Shown: positions 34,038-42,237, counted from the first letter of the stretch. The stretch: 64,000 nucleotides of DNA from Chitinophaga pinensis (GCA_945888525.1 CAMDAF010000007.1:1-64000), one strand, 5' to 3'. Notes: generated by a model not told the origin, from the letters alone. A program made the numbers and translations.

Positions 34038-35396
34038 CTATGCCCCTAACAATATTCTACCTAAAGAGAAATAAACCGTTAACCCAATAATATCATTTAT
34101 CGTGGTTACAAAAGGCCCAGTTGCCAAAGCAGGGTCTATTTTAAATTTTTCTAAAATCAAAGGCGTAATGGTTCCTAATAAGGAAGCAAAAATAATTACA
34201 GTTATCAAAGCAATGCTTACAACAATGCTCAAATCATAATTGTGACCAATAATTAAATTGAACATCAGCAACAAAGCTGAACAAGCCAATCCATTAATTA
34301 GCGATACTGTAAATTCTTTGGCCAATTTTGGCATTATATTTTTACTCTTAAGGGTATTGTTTGCCAAACCTTGAACAATAATTGCCGATGATTGAACACC
34401 TGCATTACCACCCATAGCCGCTACCACAGGCATAAAAAAGGCCATTTGTGGCAAATGAGAAATATCGGTTTCAAAATTTGACACCAACATCGAGCTTCCC
34501 AAACCTCCTATTAACCCAACCATTAACCAAGGCAAGCGCGCTTTTGATAAAATCAAAACCTTGTCTTCACTCACTACGCTATCACTCAAACCCGCTTGCA
34601 ACTGAAAATCCTTGTCTGCCTCTTCTTTGATGAAATCAACCACGTCATCAATGGTAATACGACCGATTAAGCGGTTCATGCTGTCAATTACTGGAATGGT
34701 AATTAAATCGTATTTGTTCATCAAACGAGCCACCTCTTCTCCAGTTGCATACGCATTAACTGCTATGAATTCAGTATTGGTTATTTCAATAACGGACGTA
34801 TGGGCTTTTGATAAAACAATGTCTTTCAAAGACACAACCCCATTTAAAATATTTTTATCGTCCACCACATAAACGGCATGGACCGAATCAACTTCTTCAG
34901 CTTGTAAACGAATTTCTTCAATGCATTGACTAACCGTCCAATTGTGTTTTACCTGAACCAACTCTTTTGCCATCAAACCACCTGCCACATCGTCATCGTA
35001 ATGCAACATGGCCGCCAAATTCTTTGCATAATCTTGGTCATCCAAATACGACAAAACTTCTTCTGCTTTTCGGGTCGGCAATAAATTCAGAATATCCACC
35101 GAGTCATCCGAGTCCAAATAAGAAACCACATCATCTGCAATTTCTTTGGAAGTATAACCCTTGAAAAAACGCTCTTGTAATTCTTCATCCAAAGAACGAA
35201 TAATTTCAACAGCTTCTTTTTGACCTACAACCTTGATAATAAACTTGGCTTCATCCAATTCTATATCCCAAAAAATATCAGCTATATCTTCTGGACGATA
35301 GGCTTCAAGAAGCAAGCGCACAGCCTCAGCCTCATGATTTTCAATCAGAGGTTGAATTTGAAGTAGCAATTGCTTTTCTGATACTTGATTGGTCAT
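34038..35396 (-). CDS. mgtE: Magnesium transporter MgtE
   Basis: A 452-residue MgtE-type Mg2+ channel. It has an acidic cytoplasmic N-domain of helical repeats (about 1-130, EAVRLLLEAYRPEDIADIFWDIE...SYLDDQDYAKNLAAMLHYDDDVAGGLMAKEL). A CBS pair follows (about 140-260, VHAVYVVDDKNILNGVVSLKDIVL, LITIPVIDSMNRLIGRITIDDVVDFI), then five transmembrane helices (about 285-452) with the pore-region motifs MPVVAAMGGNAGVQSSAIIVQGLA and PLILEKFKIDPALATGPFVTTINDIIGL. The N-domain and CBS pair close the channel when internal Mg2+ is high. Its ATG overlaps the rsmA stop by 4 nt. Confidence 0.95.
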   Translation of the reverse strand: MTNQVSEKQLLLQIQPLIENHEAEAVRLLLEAYRPEDIADIFWDIELDEAKFIIKVVGQKEAVEIIRSLDEELQERFFKGYTSKEIADDVVSYLDSDDSVDILNLLPTRKAEEVLSYLDDQDYAKNLAAMLHYDDDVAGGLMAKELVQVKHNWTVSQCIEEIRLQAEEVDSVHAVYVVDDKNILNGVVSLKDIVLSKAHTSVIEITNTEFIAVNAYATGEEVARLMNKYDLITIPVIDSMNRLIGRITIDDVVDFIKEEADKDFQLQAGLSDSVVSEDKVLILSKARLPWLMVGLIGGLGSSMLVSNFETDISHLPQMAFFMPVVAAMGGNAGVQSSAIIVQGLANNTLKSKNIMPKLAKEFTVSLINGLACSALLLMFNLIIGHNYDLSIVVSIALITVIIFASLLGTITPLILEKFKIDPALATGPFVTTINDIIGLTVYFSLGRILLGA

Positions 35397-36166
35397 AACG
35401 GTTGTTCTAAAAACTGTGTAAGTTTAATAAAGTCATGGTGACTTAATTGTTCAGCGCGCAATTTAGCAAATTCATGGCTTTCTTGCAGATTAAATTTATG
35501 TAAAGCATTTCTCAGTGTTTTTCGTCTCTGGTTAAATGCTGTTTTTACCACATCAAAAAATAAGACACGTGAGCATGGTAGCACATATCCATCAATTCGT
35601 GTTGCTTTTATAACACCAGTGTGAACCTTTGGCGGGGGCGTAAATTGCTCGGGGCCAACCGTAAATTGATACGAAGTATTATAAAAAGTATTTAAAAAAA
35701 CACTTAGAATCCCATAGGTTTTTGAGCCAGGGCCTGCAACCAAGCGCTCAGCCACTTCTTTTTGAAACATCCCCCCAAAGCCTTTAACTTTCGAAATATT
35801 GTCAAGTACTTTAAAAACAATTTGTGAGCTAATATTGTATGGGAAATTTCCTAAAATCAAAACATCGTCAGGGAAAAACATTTCATCATTTCGCGCATCT
35901 AGGAAGTCGCCCTCCATTAATTTCAAGCCTTTGGGTACAAAATTTTCTTTGAGAAATGCCACCGACTCTCTGTCTAATTCAATGGCTCGGACTTCTTTGA
36001 AATTCGTCATTAAATACTGGGTTAAAACCCCTGTTCCCGGACCTATTTCCAATACGGGTAAATCCAATCCATCTCCATTAAACATCGAAGCGACCTTCTC
36101 TGCAATACTGACATCATTTAAAAAATGCTGGCCTAGATGTTTTTTTGGTTTTACAAAATGTTTCAA
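35393..36166 (-). CDS. rsmA: 16S rRNA (adenine1518/1519-N6)-dimethyltransferase
   Basis: A 257-residue RsmA/KsgA enzyme that dimethylates two adjacent adenines in the 3'-terminal hairpin of 16S rRNA. PKKHLGQHFLNDVSIAEKV is the family N-terminus, VLEIGPGTGVLTQYL binds S-adenosylmethionine, and LILGNFPYNISSQIVFKVL carries the catalytic NFPY (NLPY-type) motif. The C-terminal helical domain includes the conserved FNQRRKTLRNAL. Full length. A TAAATTTG -7 box ends 5 nt before its ATG, implying an almost leaderless transcript. It leads an operon continuing into mgtE (4-nt overlap) and capA-like. Confidence 0.96.
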   Translation of the reverse strand: MKHFVKPKKHLGQHFLNDVSIAEKVASMFNGDGLDLPVLEIGPGTGVLTQYLMTNFKEVRAIELDRESVAFLKENFVPKGLKLMEGDFLDARNDEMFFPDDVLILGNFPYNISSQIVFKVLDNISKVKGFGGMFQKEVAERLVAGPGSKTYGILSVFLNTFYNTSYQFTVGPEQFTPPPKVHTGVIKATRIDGYVLPCSRVLFFDVVKTAFNQRRKTLRNALHKFNLQESHEFAKLRAEQLSHHDFIKLTQFLEQPL

Positions 36167-36171
36167 CGGTT

Positions 36172-36179
36172 CAAATTTA
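36172..36179 (-). promoter_or_regulatory. -7 promoter element immediately before rsmA
   Basis: Minus-strand TAAATTTG, ending 5 nt before the ATG at 36166. Confidence 0.45.
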
Positions 36180-36255
36180 CACCCATTTTTTGGATAAGTC
36201 TAAACACGAGAACCATAATCTATTAAATTACTAATTATTGGTACAGTTTTTGAAA

Positions 36256-36263
36256 TACTTTTG
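36256..36263 (+). promoter_or_regulatory. -7 promoter element for the DUF1573 cluster
   Basis: TACTTTTG, 18 nt before the ATG at 36282. A TTG lies 15 bp upstream, slightly close for a -33 box. AAGGAAT follows as a weak Shine-Dalgarno. Confidence 0.55.
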
Positions 36264-36281
36264 AAATCAAAAAGGAATAAC

Positions 36282-36854
36282 ATGAAAAAAATAATACTTA
36301 GCTCATTTTTAGCGTTGGCAATATTGCCAATGTTTGCTCAGGACATTCCAGGCTCATTGCCTCAAGCAGCTCCAGCAATGACAATGAATCCAGAATTCAT
36401 TCAGTTTAAAATAACCTCCCACGATTTTGGGAATGTTAAACAAAACAATCCAGTTAGCTATACTTTCGAATTTAAAAATATTGGAACCAAAGACATCACC
36501 TTGGTAAACGTTCAAGCTTCTTGCGGTTGCACAACGCCAAATTGGAAAGGCGGCATTTACAAACCAGGCGAAACTGCACAAATCACAGCAACGTTTAACG
36601 CTGCAAGCGAAGGTTACTTTTCAAAAAACGTTACCGTAACAACCTCAGAGGGTGTTAATTCTTTAACGATTTCAGGTATGGTAATGGTTCCAGCAGCCTA
36701 TGATGATTGGAAGATTAAACAAGATTCAATTGATCTTTCGAAAGCAAAATTAGAAAAAGGCGAAAGCAAAAAGTCGGAAAAAAAATCCAGCAAATCATCT
36801 AAAGATAAAGACGGACAAAAATCTAAAGATGCAGACAGACCTAAAAGAAAATAA
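36282..36854 (+). CDS. DUF1573 protein 1, exported, with charged Lys/Ser-rich tail
   Basis: A 190-residue exported protein. A signal peptide (MKKIILSSFLALAILPMFAQ) is followed by a DUF1573 domain (about 40-145), an Ig-like beta sandwich related to ASPM/SPD-2/Hydin-type domains. The hallmark is VQASCGCTTPNW, a CGC motif after FEFKNIGTKDITLVN, then YKPGETAQITATFNA and VTVTTSEGVNSLTISG. A 45-residue C-terminal tail is strongly charged (KSEKKSSKSSKDKDGQKSKD) and could contact polyanions. The ATG at 36282 is preferred over an upstream in-frame TTG because it begins the signal peptide. First of four consecutive DUF1573 genes; function of the family is unknown. Confidence 0.88.
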   Translation: MKKIILSSFLALAILPMFAQDIPGSLPQAAPAMTMNPEFIQFKITSHDFGNVKQNNPVSYTFEFKNIGTKDITLVNVQASCGCTTPNWKGGIYKPGETAQITATFNAASEGYFSKNVTVTTSEGVNSLTISGMVMVPAAYDDWKIKQDSIDLSKAKLEKGESKKSEKKSSKSSKDKDGQKSKDADRPKRK

Positions 36855-36895
36855 CCATCAGACAAAAAAAGTTCTCAATTAATCCCGAATACAAC

Positions 36896-37399
36896 ATGAA
36901 AAAAATCGCAATCCTAAGCCTTTCGGCTCTATTGGTAATTGGAATTTCAGCATTTCAAGCACCTAAAAAACCAAAAAAAGCAGTAAAAGCTGTTAAAAAA
37001 GAAGCACCTAAAGCAAAAGTTGTTTTATCAGACAAAGCATACGATGTGAAATTCGATAGATCATTCCACGACTTTGGTAAAGCAACCGAAGGCGAGCAAG
37101 TTGAAACGATATTTGTAATCACCAATATTGGCAAAGAGCCAGTTATTATAAAAAGCCATGAAGTTCAATGTGGTTGCACCACCCCTTCTTATTCTTTAGA
37201 GCCAATAATGCCTGGCAAGAGCAGCAATGTTAAAGTTGGCTTTAATACCAATGGCAAAATGGGCATCAACGAAAAAACAGTTAAAATCATTACCAACGGC
37301 GGTACCCACGAATTGAAATTCAAATGCGAAGTAACCGCTAAACCAAATGTTGACCCAATTGAACCTGCAGGAAGTGCAATTAAATTGAAAACCAACTAA
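36896..37399 (+). CDS. DUF1573 protein 2, exported, with Lys-rich N-terminal linker
   Basis: A 167-residue protein with a signal peptide (MKKIAILSLSALLVIGISAFQA), a lysine/proline-rich linker (PKKPKKAVKAVKKEAPKAKV) and a DUF1573 domain: FDRSFHDFGKATEGEQVETIFVITNIGKEPVIIKSHEVQCGCTTPSYSLEPIMPGKSSNVKVGFN. The CGC motif is conserved. It starts 41 nt after gene 1, with no promoter box between. A terminator-like hairpin follows at 37423-37460 before gene 3, so the first two genes may be the main transcript. Here the basic stretch lies before the domain, whereas in gene 1 it lies after. Confidence 0.88.
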   Translation: MKKIAILSLSALLVIGISAFQAPKKPKKAVKAVKKEAPKAKVVLSDKAYDVKFDRSFHDFGKATEGEQVETIFVITNIGKEPVIIKSHEVQCGCTTPSYSLEPIMPGKSSNVKVGFNTNGKMGINEKTVKIITNGGTHELKFKCEVTAKPNVDPIEPAGSAIKLKTN

Positions 37400-37422
37400 G
37401 ATCTTTCATTTTTAAAATTATA

Positions 37423-37460
37423 AGCGTTGTATTGTTTCAAAAGCATACAACGCTTTTTTT
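37423..37460 (+). terminator. Terminator or attenuator between DUF1573 genes 2 and 3
   Basis: 10-bp stem AGCGTTGTAT/ATACAACGCT with a 12-nt loop and a T7 tract, ending only 6 nt before the ATG of gene 3. Partial readthrough would set the ratio of upstream to downstream paralogues. Confidence 0.8.
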
Positions 37461-37466
37461 ATACCC

Positions 37467-37850
37467 ATGTTAAAATCGAACATCCAGTATATTTTCATTC
37501 TTACTCTTACATTAATTGCTGCAAGCGGATTTATTTTTGAAAAAAAAGGCATAGTTTGGAGCAAAAAAGAATTTGATTTTGGAACCATTAAGCAAGGAGA
37601 TTTAACCAAGACCAGCTTTACTTGCTATAACTATTCAGATTCCATATTAATCTTCGAAAATGTTATGCCTTCATGCGGTTGTGTGGCACCTCTATGGCAG
37701 AAAACACCAATAAATCCTGGCGACTCAAGTATATTGTCAGTTGAATTCGATTCGAAAGGGAAAAGCAAACAACACAGCAAAACCATAGCGGTTTATACCA
37801 ACCAAGGTCTCTTCGAATTGTTTATCAAGGCCAATATTATTAAGCAATGA
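37467..37850 (+). CDS. DUF1573 protein 3, minimal single-domain form
   Basis: A 127-residue member: a hydrophobic N-terminal segment (SNIQYIFILTLTLIAASGFIF) that may be an uncleaved anchor or signal peptide, then the DUF1573 domain alone: WSKKEFDFGTIKQGDLTKTSFTCYNYSDSILIFENVMPSCGCVAPLWQKTPINPGDSSILSVEFDSKGK. CGC is conserved, although the following residues differ (VAP rather than TTP). No charged tail. It begins directly after a terminator-like hairpin, so its expression may depend on readthrough or an unrecognised promoter. The most divergent of the four paralogues. Confidence 0.82.
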   Translation: MLKSNIQYIFILTLTLIAASGFIFEKKGIVWSKKEFDFGTIKQGDLTKTSFTCYNYSDSILIFENVMPSCGCVAPLWQKTPINPGDSSILSVEFDSKGKSKQHSKTIAVYTNQGLFELFIKANIIKQ

Positions 37851-37902
37851 TTTTTCTTTTCGGCACGGAATTTGTTTTATCACTTTCAAAATAACATTTT
37901 AC

Positions 37903-38328
37903 ATGATTTCAGTTTTTACTTATCTATTTGCGTTGATGTCAATTACTTCAATCAACAACACCAACTCTCCAACAGTTGACGAACCAAAAGACATCGAATG
38001 GAAAAAAACATCTCACGATTTTGGAGAAATTGTACAAGGAACAAAAGCCAAATACACTTTCACCTTTATCAACAAAGGTGCAGTACCTATTGTAATCAAC
38101 AATGCTGCCGCTTCATGTGGTTGTACTGTTCCAAATTTTAGTAAAGAGCCAGTTCCTGCAGGGGCTCAAGGTTCTGTAACTGTTATTTTTGATTCATCTG
38201 GGAAAAACGGAAACTTTTCAAAAAATGTAACTGTTACTACCAATCTTGGTCAATCAATATTGTTCATTAAAGGCAATATTATTACCGAAGCAGCTAAACC
38301 GAAATCTCCTGTTCAAATTGGTGATTGA
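37903..38328 (+). CDS. DUF1573 protein 4
   Basis: A 141-residue member with a short hydrophobic N-terminus (MISVFTYLFALMSITSI), a weak signal sequence, then the DUF1573 domain: WKKTSHDFGEIVQGTKAKYTFTFINKGAVPIVINNAAASCGCTVPNFSKEPVPAGAQGSVTVIFDSSGKNGNFSKNVTVTTNLGQSILFIKGNI. CGC and the SKNVTVTTN strand are shared with gene 1, suggesting duplication within the array. A strong bidirectional terminator follows (38347-38379), closing the cluster. Confidence 0.86.
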   Translation: MISVFTYLFALMSITSINNTNSPTVDEPKDIEWKKTSHDFGEIVQGTKAKYTFTFINKGAVPIVINNAAASCGCTVPNFSKEPVPAGAQGSVTVIFDSSGKNGNFSKNVTVTTNLGQSILFIKGNIITEAAKPKSPVQIGD

Positions 38329-38346
38329 TTACTATTTTATAATTCT

Positions 38347-38379
38347 AAAAAACCTTACAAAACTTGTAAGGTTTTTTTT
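38347..38379. terminator. Terminator closing the DUF1573 cluster
   Basis: 14-bp stem AAAAAACCTTACAA/TTGTAAGGTTTTTT with a 3-nt loop and T9 on the plus strand; symmetrical, so it could work in both directions. Confidence 0.88.
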
Positions 38380-38406
38380 TGCATCTTTGTAAACCGGAAC
38401 ATTTGA

Positions 38407-39114
38407 ATGCAGAACAACGAATTCCATCAAGCAGAAATCACTAAAATCATTGATATAAATCCAATGGTAAAGCGGTTTTTTTTTAAATTCGCTCATGATG
38501 TTATTTTCCAAAGCGGTCAATTTGTTATCATTGATTTCGGCAAACTTAACCACACCTATTCAAGCAGAAGCTACTCCATTGCGGATTTAAGCCACGGTTC
38601 GGTAATTGAAATTTGCGTTTCACTCAAAGAAAATGGCGCTGCGACACCGCTGCTCTTTAATTATAAAATCGGAGAAAAACTTAAAATAAGCATCCCCCAG
38701 GGTAGGTTTATTCTTCCCGATAATCTGAACACAGAATCAATAGGTTTTATATGCACAGGAACCGGCGTGGCTCCATTTAGGTCTATGATAAAAGACCTGC
38801 TCACACTCAGAAAATACACCGGTAAAATTTATCTGTTTTTTGGCTGTCGTACCCAAAATGACATCTTATACCGTGAAGAGTTTGAAGAATTACAAAACAC
38901 ACATTCAAACTTTCATTACACCCCTGTTTTAAGCCGAGAAGACTGGAATGGAGCCAAAGGCTATGTGCACGTGCATTACAATTCAATATTCCAGACTAAG
39001 CCTAACGCTGTGATCTATTTATGTGGATGGTCAGAGATGCTAAAAGAAACCCGAGAGAACCTAAAATCATTTGGCTATACCCGGTCTGAAATTAAAGTGG
39101 AATTTTACGATTAA
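38407..39114 (+). CDS. Ferredoxin-NADP reductase-like flavoprotein
   Basis: A 235-residue FAD/NAD(P)H oxidoreductase of the FNR superfamily without a ferredoxin domain. The FAD-binding barrel contains SSRSYSIADLSHGSVIEICVSL (RxYS motif), and the NAD(P) half has FICTGTGVAPFRSMIKDLL (GTGxAP), IYLFFGCRTQNDILYREEFEEL and AVIYLCGWSEMLKETRENLKSFG. It probably transfers electrons from NADPH to a ferredoxin, flavodoxin or oxygenase component. It lies 3 nt upstream of a radical SAM gene, so it may supply reducing equivalents to that enzyme's Fe-S cluster (inference). A terminator lies upstream. Confidence 0.88.
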   Translation: MQNNEFHQAEITKIIDINPMVKRFFFKFAHDVIFQSGQFVIIDFGKLNHTYSSRSYSIADLSHGSVIEICVSLKENGAATPLLFNYKIGEKLKISIPQGRFILPDNLNTESIGFICTGTGVAPFRSMIKDLLTLRKYTGKIYLFFGCRTQNDILYREEFEELQNTHSNFHYTPVLSREDWNGAKGYVHVHYNSIFQTKPNAVIYLCGWSEMLKETRENLKSFGYTRSEIKVEFYD

Positions 39115-39117
39115 GAA

Positions 39118-40143
39118 GTGAATAAAAATTTTAAAGACCTTCGAAATCTGCTTCAAAAATCCATGCATCCTGCTAGAATTGGCAACGCTTTAAAAGTTAT
39201 TTCAAGCTATTATTTATCTAAAATAACAAAAAAAACCATCCATTGGGGCAACCCAATTTCTTTTTCAATTGAACCAACCACCTCTTGTAATTTAAGATGC
39301 CCACAGTGTCCGAGCGGATTAAGAAGCTTTAGCCGACCAACTGGAATGTTAGGCATGTCCGTATTCGAAAAAGCAATAAATGACCTTCACAAAAGCAGTG
39401 CATATGTGACCTTTTATTTTCAAGGTGAGCCTTATTTAAATACGCAGTTTTTAGACATGGTATCGCTTGCGAGCAAACATAAACTTTACAGCGCAACCAG
39501 CACAAATGCGCATTATCTCGACAAATCAAATGCCGAAAAAACAGTAAAGAGCGGCCTCGACCGATTAATCATTTCAATTGATGGAACTACCCAGGACACC
39601 TACGGTAAATACAGGATAGGTGGTAAATTAGAAAAAGTTTTAGAGGGAACCAAAGAATTAATGGATGCAAAAAAAAGATTAAAATCTAAGACACCACACG
39701 TTATATGGCAATTTATCGTTTTCTCTCATAACGAACACCAACTAGAGGATGTTAAAGCGCTAGCAAAAATTTATAAGATTGACGAATTAGCCATCAAATC
39801 TGCTCAAATATACGACTATGAAACCGGCAATGAGATGATGCCCATAAACGAAGAGTTTAGCCGCTACAAGATCGATGGCAATGAATTTAAAATTAAAAAC
39901 AAATTGCTCAACCATTGCTGGAGACTCTGGAACAGCTGTGTGATAACTTGGGATGGGAAAATTGTCCCTTGCTGCTTCGACAAAGACGGAACCTATCGCC
40001 TTGGCGATTTAAACAACATGAGCTTTGAACAAATTTGGAAAGGCCCAGCCTATCATCAATTTAGAAAACAAATAATTAAAGGCCGTCAATACATTGACAT
40101 TTGCAAAAACTGCAGCGAAGGCACTTCCGTTTGGAAGAATTAA
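39118..40143 (+). CDS. Radical SAM/SPASM domain protein
   Basis: A 341-residue radical S-adenosylmethionine enzyme starting at GTG 39118, 3 nt after the flavoprotein stop. EPTTSCNLRCPQCPSGLR (about residue 52) holds the CxxxCxxC cluster motif; YFQGEPYLN and SIDGTTQDTYGKYRIGG are core strands. A C-terminal SPASM domain (about 260-340) has auxiliary-cluster cysteines in CWRLWNSCVITWDGKIVPCC, then RLGDLNNMSFEQIWKGPAYHQFRKQI and CKNCSEG. Related enzymes modify peptides or act in lipid/cell-wall metabolism; no precursor peptide gene was found next to it. It converges on a T9SS cargo gene with a 4-bp overlap. Confidence 0.9.
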   Translation: MNKNFKDLRNLLQKSMHPARIGNALKVISSYYLSKITKKTIHWGNPISFSIEPTTSCNLRCPQCPSGLRSFSRPTGMLGMSVFEKAINDLHKSSAYVTFYFQGEPYLNTQFLDMVSLASKHKLYSATSTNAHYLDKSNAEKTVKSGLDRLIISIDGTTQDTYGKYRIGGKLEKVLEGTKELMDAKKRLKSKTPHVIWQFIVFSHNEHQLEDVKALAKIYKIDELAIKSAQIYDYETGNEMMPINEEFSRYKIDGNEFKIKNKLLNHCWRLWNSCVITWDGKIVPCCFDKDGTYRLGDLNNMSFEQIWKGPAYHQFRKQIIKGRQYIDICKNCSEGTSVWKN

Positions 40144-41177
40144 CGCACTACAAAGAAGGTTCCGCGCATCTCATACCATTTTTTATCGGTATCGTAATAT
40201 GTAATTTTATAAACATAAACATCCTGCTGCACCAAATCACCGTTGAACTTACAATCCCATCCAGCGTTAATGTCTTGGGTTTCAAACAGCAATTCACCCC
40301 AACGGTTAAAGATGGTAAACTTATAGTCTTTAGGTGTAAAATTCCAAACCTTTACAAATAAATCATTCAGTCTATCTTCGTTTGGACTTACCGCATTTGG
40401 CATAAAAACATAATGCGGACAAGAATCTTTAAATTCAATTTGATCACTTGCTGTGCATCCATTTTTTGTTCTAACAGTAACATCATAAACACCTGGTAAA
40501 TTAACTAAAATTGTTCTTGTTGTCTCATTGTTCGGCTTCCATAAATAAGTATATCCTTGGCCCACACCGGCATCTAAAGCCATCGCTTGACCTTGGCACA
40601 TAAATTTATCTTGACCCAGATAAACACTTGGATTTGCGTACTCTGTAATATTTACTTCTTTATACACACTATCGCAAACATTGTTGCCCGCTTTTAAAAT
40701 TAAATTGACCCAATACTTTCCTTGAGTGTTAACGGTTATTGATCTTGATGTAGCACCCGTATTCCATTGATATTTAACCCCCGGATATGAAACTGTATTA
40801 AGCACCAGAGGCAAACTTCCACCCTGACAATACCCAGTGTCTTTAGGGAAGGTAAAAGAAGTTATTGGCCAATCGTAAACCACAACATGTACTTGGTCTG
40901 TGCTGTCACTTCCATTGTCAAATGTAGTCTTAACAGTTGTCAGAAAAACACCCGCAGTCGGATAACAAATAGCAGCTGGATTCTGAACATTGCTGGTCCC
41001 AGGATTAGCGCCCTGAAAAGTCCATTGCCAAGCAACAGCATTACCAACAGTGGTCACATTGGTGTAAATGAGACAAGAATTTTTACACAAATAAAGGGTA
41101 TCGACACTAAACGCATTTGCGAAAAGCGTTTGGAAAAATATAAATATAAATATGCTATTGCGTATTATATTGGTCAT
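40140..41177 (-). CDS. T9SS type B cargo protein with PKD domain
   Basis: A 345-residue exported protein. Signal peptide (SIFIFIFFQTLFANAFS, about 8-24), a PKD-like domain (about 25-110, AVAWQWTFQGANPGTSNVQNPAAICYPTAGVFLTTVKTTFDNGS), two Ig-like modules with paired cysteines, and a C-terminal CHU_C/type B sorting domain (YVFMPNAVSPNEDRLNDLFVKVWNF...FTIFNRWGELLFETQDINAGWDCKFNGDLVQQDVYVYKITY). It is delivered to the surface by the type IX system. It overlaps the end of the radical SAM gene (convergent) by 4 bp and the start of its upstream dehydrogenase-like neighbour's stop by 4 bp, so it is co-transcribed with that gene. Confidence 0.9.
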   Translation of the reverse strand: MTNIIRNSIFIFIFFQTLFANAFSVDTLYLCKNSCLIYTNVTTVGNAVAWQWTFQGANPGTSNVQNPAAICYPTAGVFLTTVKTTFDNGSDSTDQVHVVVYDWPITSFTFPKDTGYCQGGSLPLVLNTVSYPGVKYQWNTGATSRSITVNTQGKYWVNLILKAGNNVCDSVYKEVNITEYANPSVYLGQDKFMCQGQAMALDAGVGQGYTYLWKPNNETTRTILVNLPGVYDVTVRTKNGCTASDQIEFKDSCPHYVFMPNAVSPNEDRLNDLFVKVWNFTPKDYKFTIFNRWGELLFETQDINAGWDCKFNGDLVQQDVYVYKITYYDTDKKWYEMRGTFFVVR

Positions 41178-41833
41178 TTGGCAAGAAAATTCAGATACTC
41201 TGTTTTAAGCAAACTGCAAATTTTATACCTATCATCGTGGGTGTCCGAATAAAGCGCATTTAACACCTCAAAGACATGTTTAATTCCAATCATTTCGGCC
41301 CATTCAAAGGGGCCATGTGGATAGGCGGTGCCCAGTTTCATACCCAAATCGATGTCGCTTCGGTTTGCGGTTCCTTCTTGCAGGGTGAAATAAGCTTCAT
41401 TAATTATCATACACACAACACGCGGAGAAATCATTCCAACACGTGAATCAACTTTATACAATGTTTTCCAAGGCAAACTTTCCAATTTATCATTTGAAAT
41501 TCCCCCTAAAAGTGAACAGTACTCTAATGCATTTCTTTTCAAAAAACTAGGCAAGGCATTAATACCAATAGCAAATGACCACATTGCCTTCGGCAAAACA
41601 GATTCTAACTGTATTTTAACTGAAGATAGGATTAAGAGACTTGAGTCATCAAGAAGTGCATAATCGGATAAGGATGAAGCATCATCATCAAAGTTTAAAT
41701 CAAAAATTAGATCAAACTTGCTAGAATGGATATTTTTTGTACTTTCGAGCCTTGTAAAACTCAATCCTACAGATGTCAATATTCCGTCTAACTCTACTAT
41801 GCGTTCTTGCGAGCCTTTTACAGCAATGTTCAT
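41174..41833 (-). CDS. 3-hydroxyacyl-CoA dehydrogenase-family protein with a degenerate cofactor domain
   Basis: A 219-residue protein. The C-terminal ~95 residues are a clear 3-hydroxyacyl-CoA dehydrogenase C-terminal helical domain: DSRVGMISPRVVCMIINEAYFTLQEGTANRSDIDLGMKLGTAYPHGPFEWAEMIGIKHVFEVL. The N-terminal half (MNIAVKGSQERIVELDGILTSVG...FDLIFDLNFDD) has the length of a truncated Rossmann unit but no GxGxxG, so NAD binding is doubtful. ATG at 41833 is preferred to the upstream in-frame start because it leaves room for the divergent RidA gene. It may be a catalytically altered paralogue or a structural partner. It is followed by the small T9SS gene with a 4-bp overlap. Confidence 0.75.
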   Translation of the reverse strand: MNIAVKGSQERIVELDGILTSVGLSFTRLESTKNIHSSKFDLIFDLNFDDDASSLSDYALLDDSSLLILSSVKIQLESVLPKAMWSFAIGINALPSFLKRNALEYCSLLGGISNDKLESLPWKTLYKVDSRVGMISPRVVCMIINEAYFTLQEGTANRSDIDLGMKLGTAYPHGPFEWAEMIGIKHVFEVLNALYSDTHDDRYKICSLLKTEYLNFLAK

Positions 41834-41840
41834 TTGAGCA

Positions 41841-41848
41841 CAAAAATA
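41841..41848 (-). promoter_or_regulatory. -7 promoter element for the dehydrogenase-like gene
   Basis: Minus-strand TATTTTTG, 7 nt before the ATG at 41833, inside the 26-bp gap to the divergent RidA gene. Confidence 0.4.
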
Positions 41849-41859
41849 CAAATACAATC

Positions 41860-42237
41860 ATGGAAAAAAAAATCATATTCACAGAGAACGCACCCGCTCC
41901 AATTGGCCCGTATTCACAAGCCGTTTTGGTGGGTAGCACACTATACTGTAGTGGTCAAATTGCATTAGATACAGCTGGCAATTTTCACAATGACAGTATT
42001 GAAACTGAAACCAAACAAGTGATGCATAATATCTCAAAACTGTTAGAAGCTGCAAATATGGGGTTCGGAGACATTGTCAAAACAAGCATTTTCCTTACGG
42101 ATATGAACGATTTTGCCAAAGTAAACACCATTTATGCTGAGAACTTTCATAGCAATTTTCCTGCAAGAGAAACCGTTCAAGTTTCTGCACTTCCAAAAGG
42201 TGCTAAAGTTGAAATCAGTGTAACTGCGGTGAAATAA
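41860..42237 (+). CDS. RidA-family enamine/imine deaminase
   Basis: A 125-residue RidA (YjgF/UK114) protein that hydrolyses reactive 2-aminoacrylate-type enamines released by PLP enzymes. It starts MEKKIIFTENAPAPIGPYSQAVLVGSTLYCSGQIALD, as family members do. The active-site Arg is in NFPARETVQVSALPKGAKVEISVTA, with the conserved Glu near the end. An in-frame ATG at 41773 would add 29 residues resembling a lipoprotein signal, but that region is antisense to the divergent gene's coding start, and RidA proteins are cytoplasmic; I reject it. Its promoter must lie within the neighbouring coding sequence. Confidence 0.93.
   Translation: MEKKIIFTENAPAPIGPYSQAVLVGSTLYCSGQIALDTAGNFHNDSIETETKQVMHNISKLLEAANMGFGDIVKTSIFLTDMNDFAKVNTIYAENFHSNFPARETVQVSALPKGAKVEISVTAVK

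Noticed and set aside
41773..41859. N-terminal extension of RidA resembling a lipoprotein signal (LLCVLASLLQQC)
   Set aside because: It is the reverse complement of the divergent gene's coding start; RidA proteins are cytoplasmic and normally begin at the MEKKIIF residue set.
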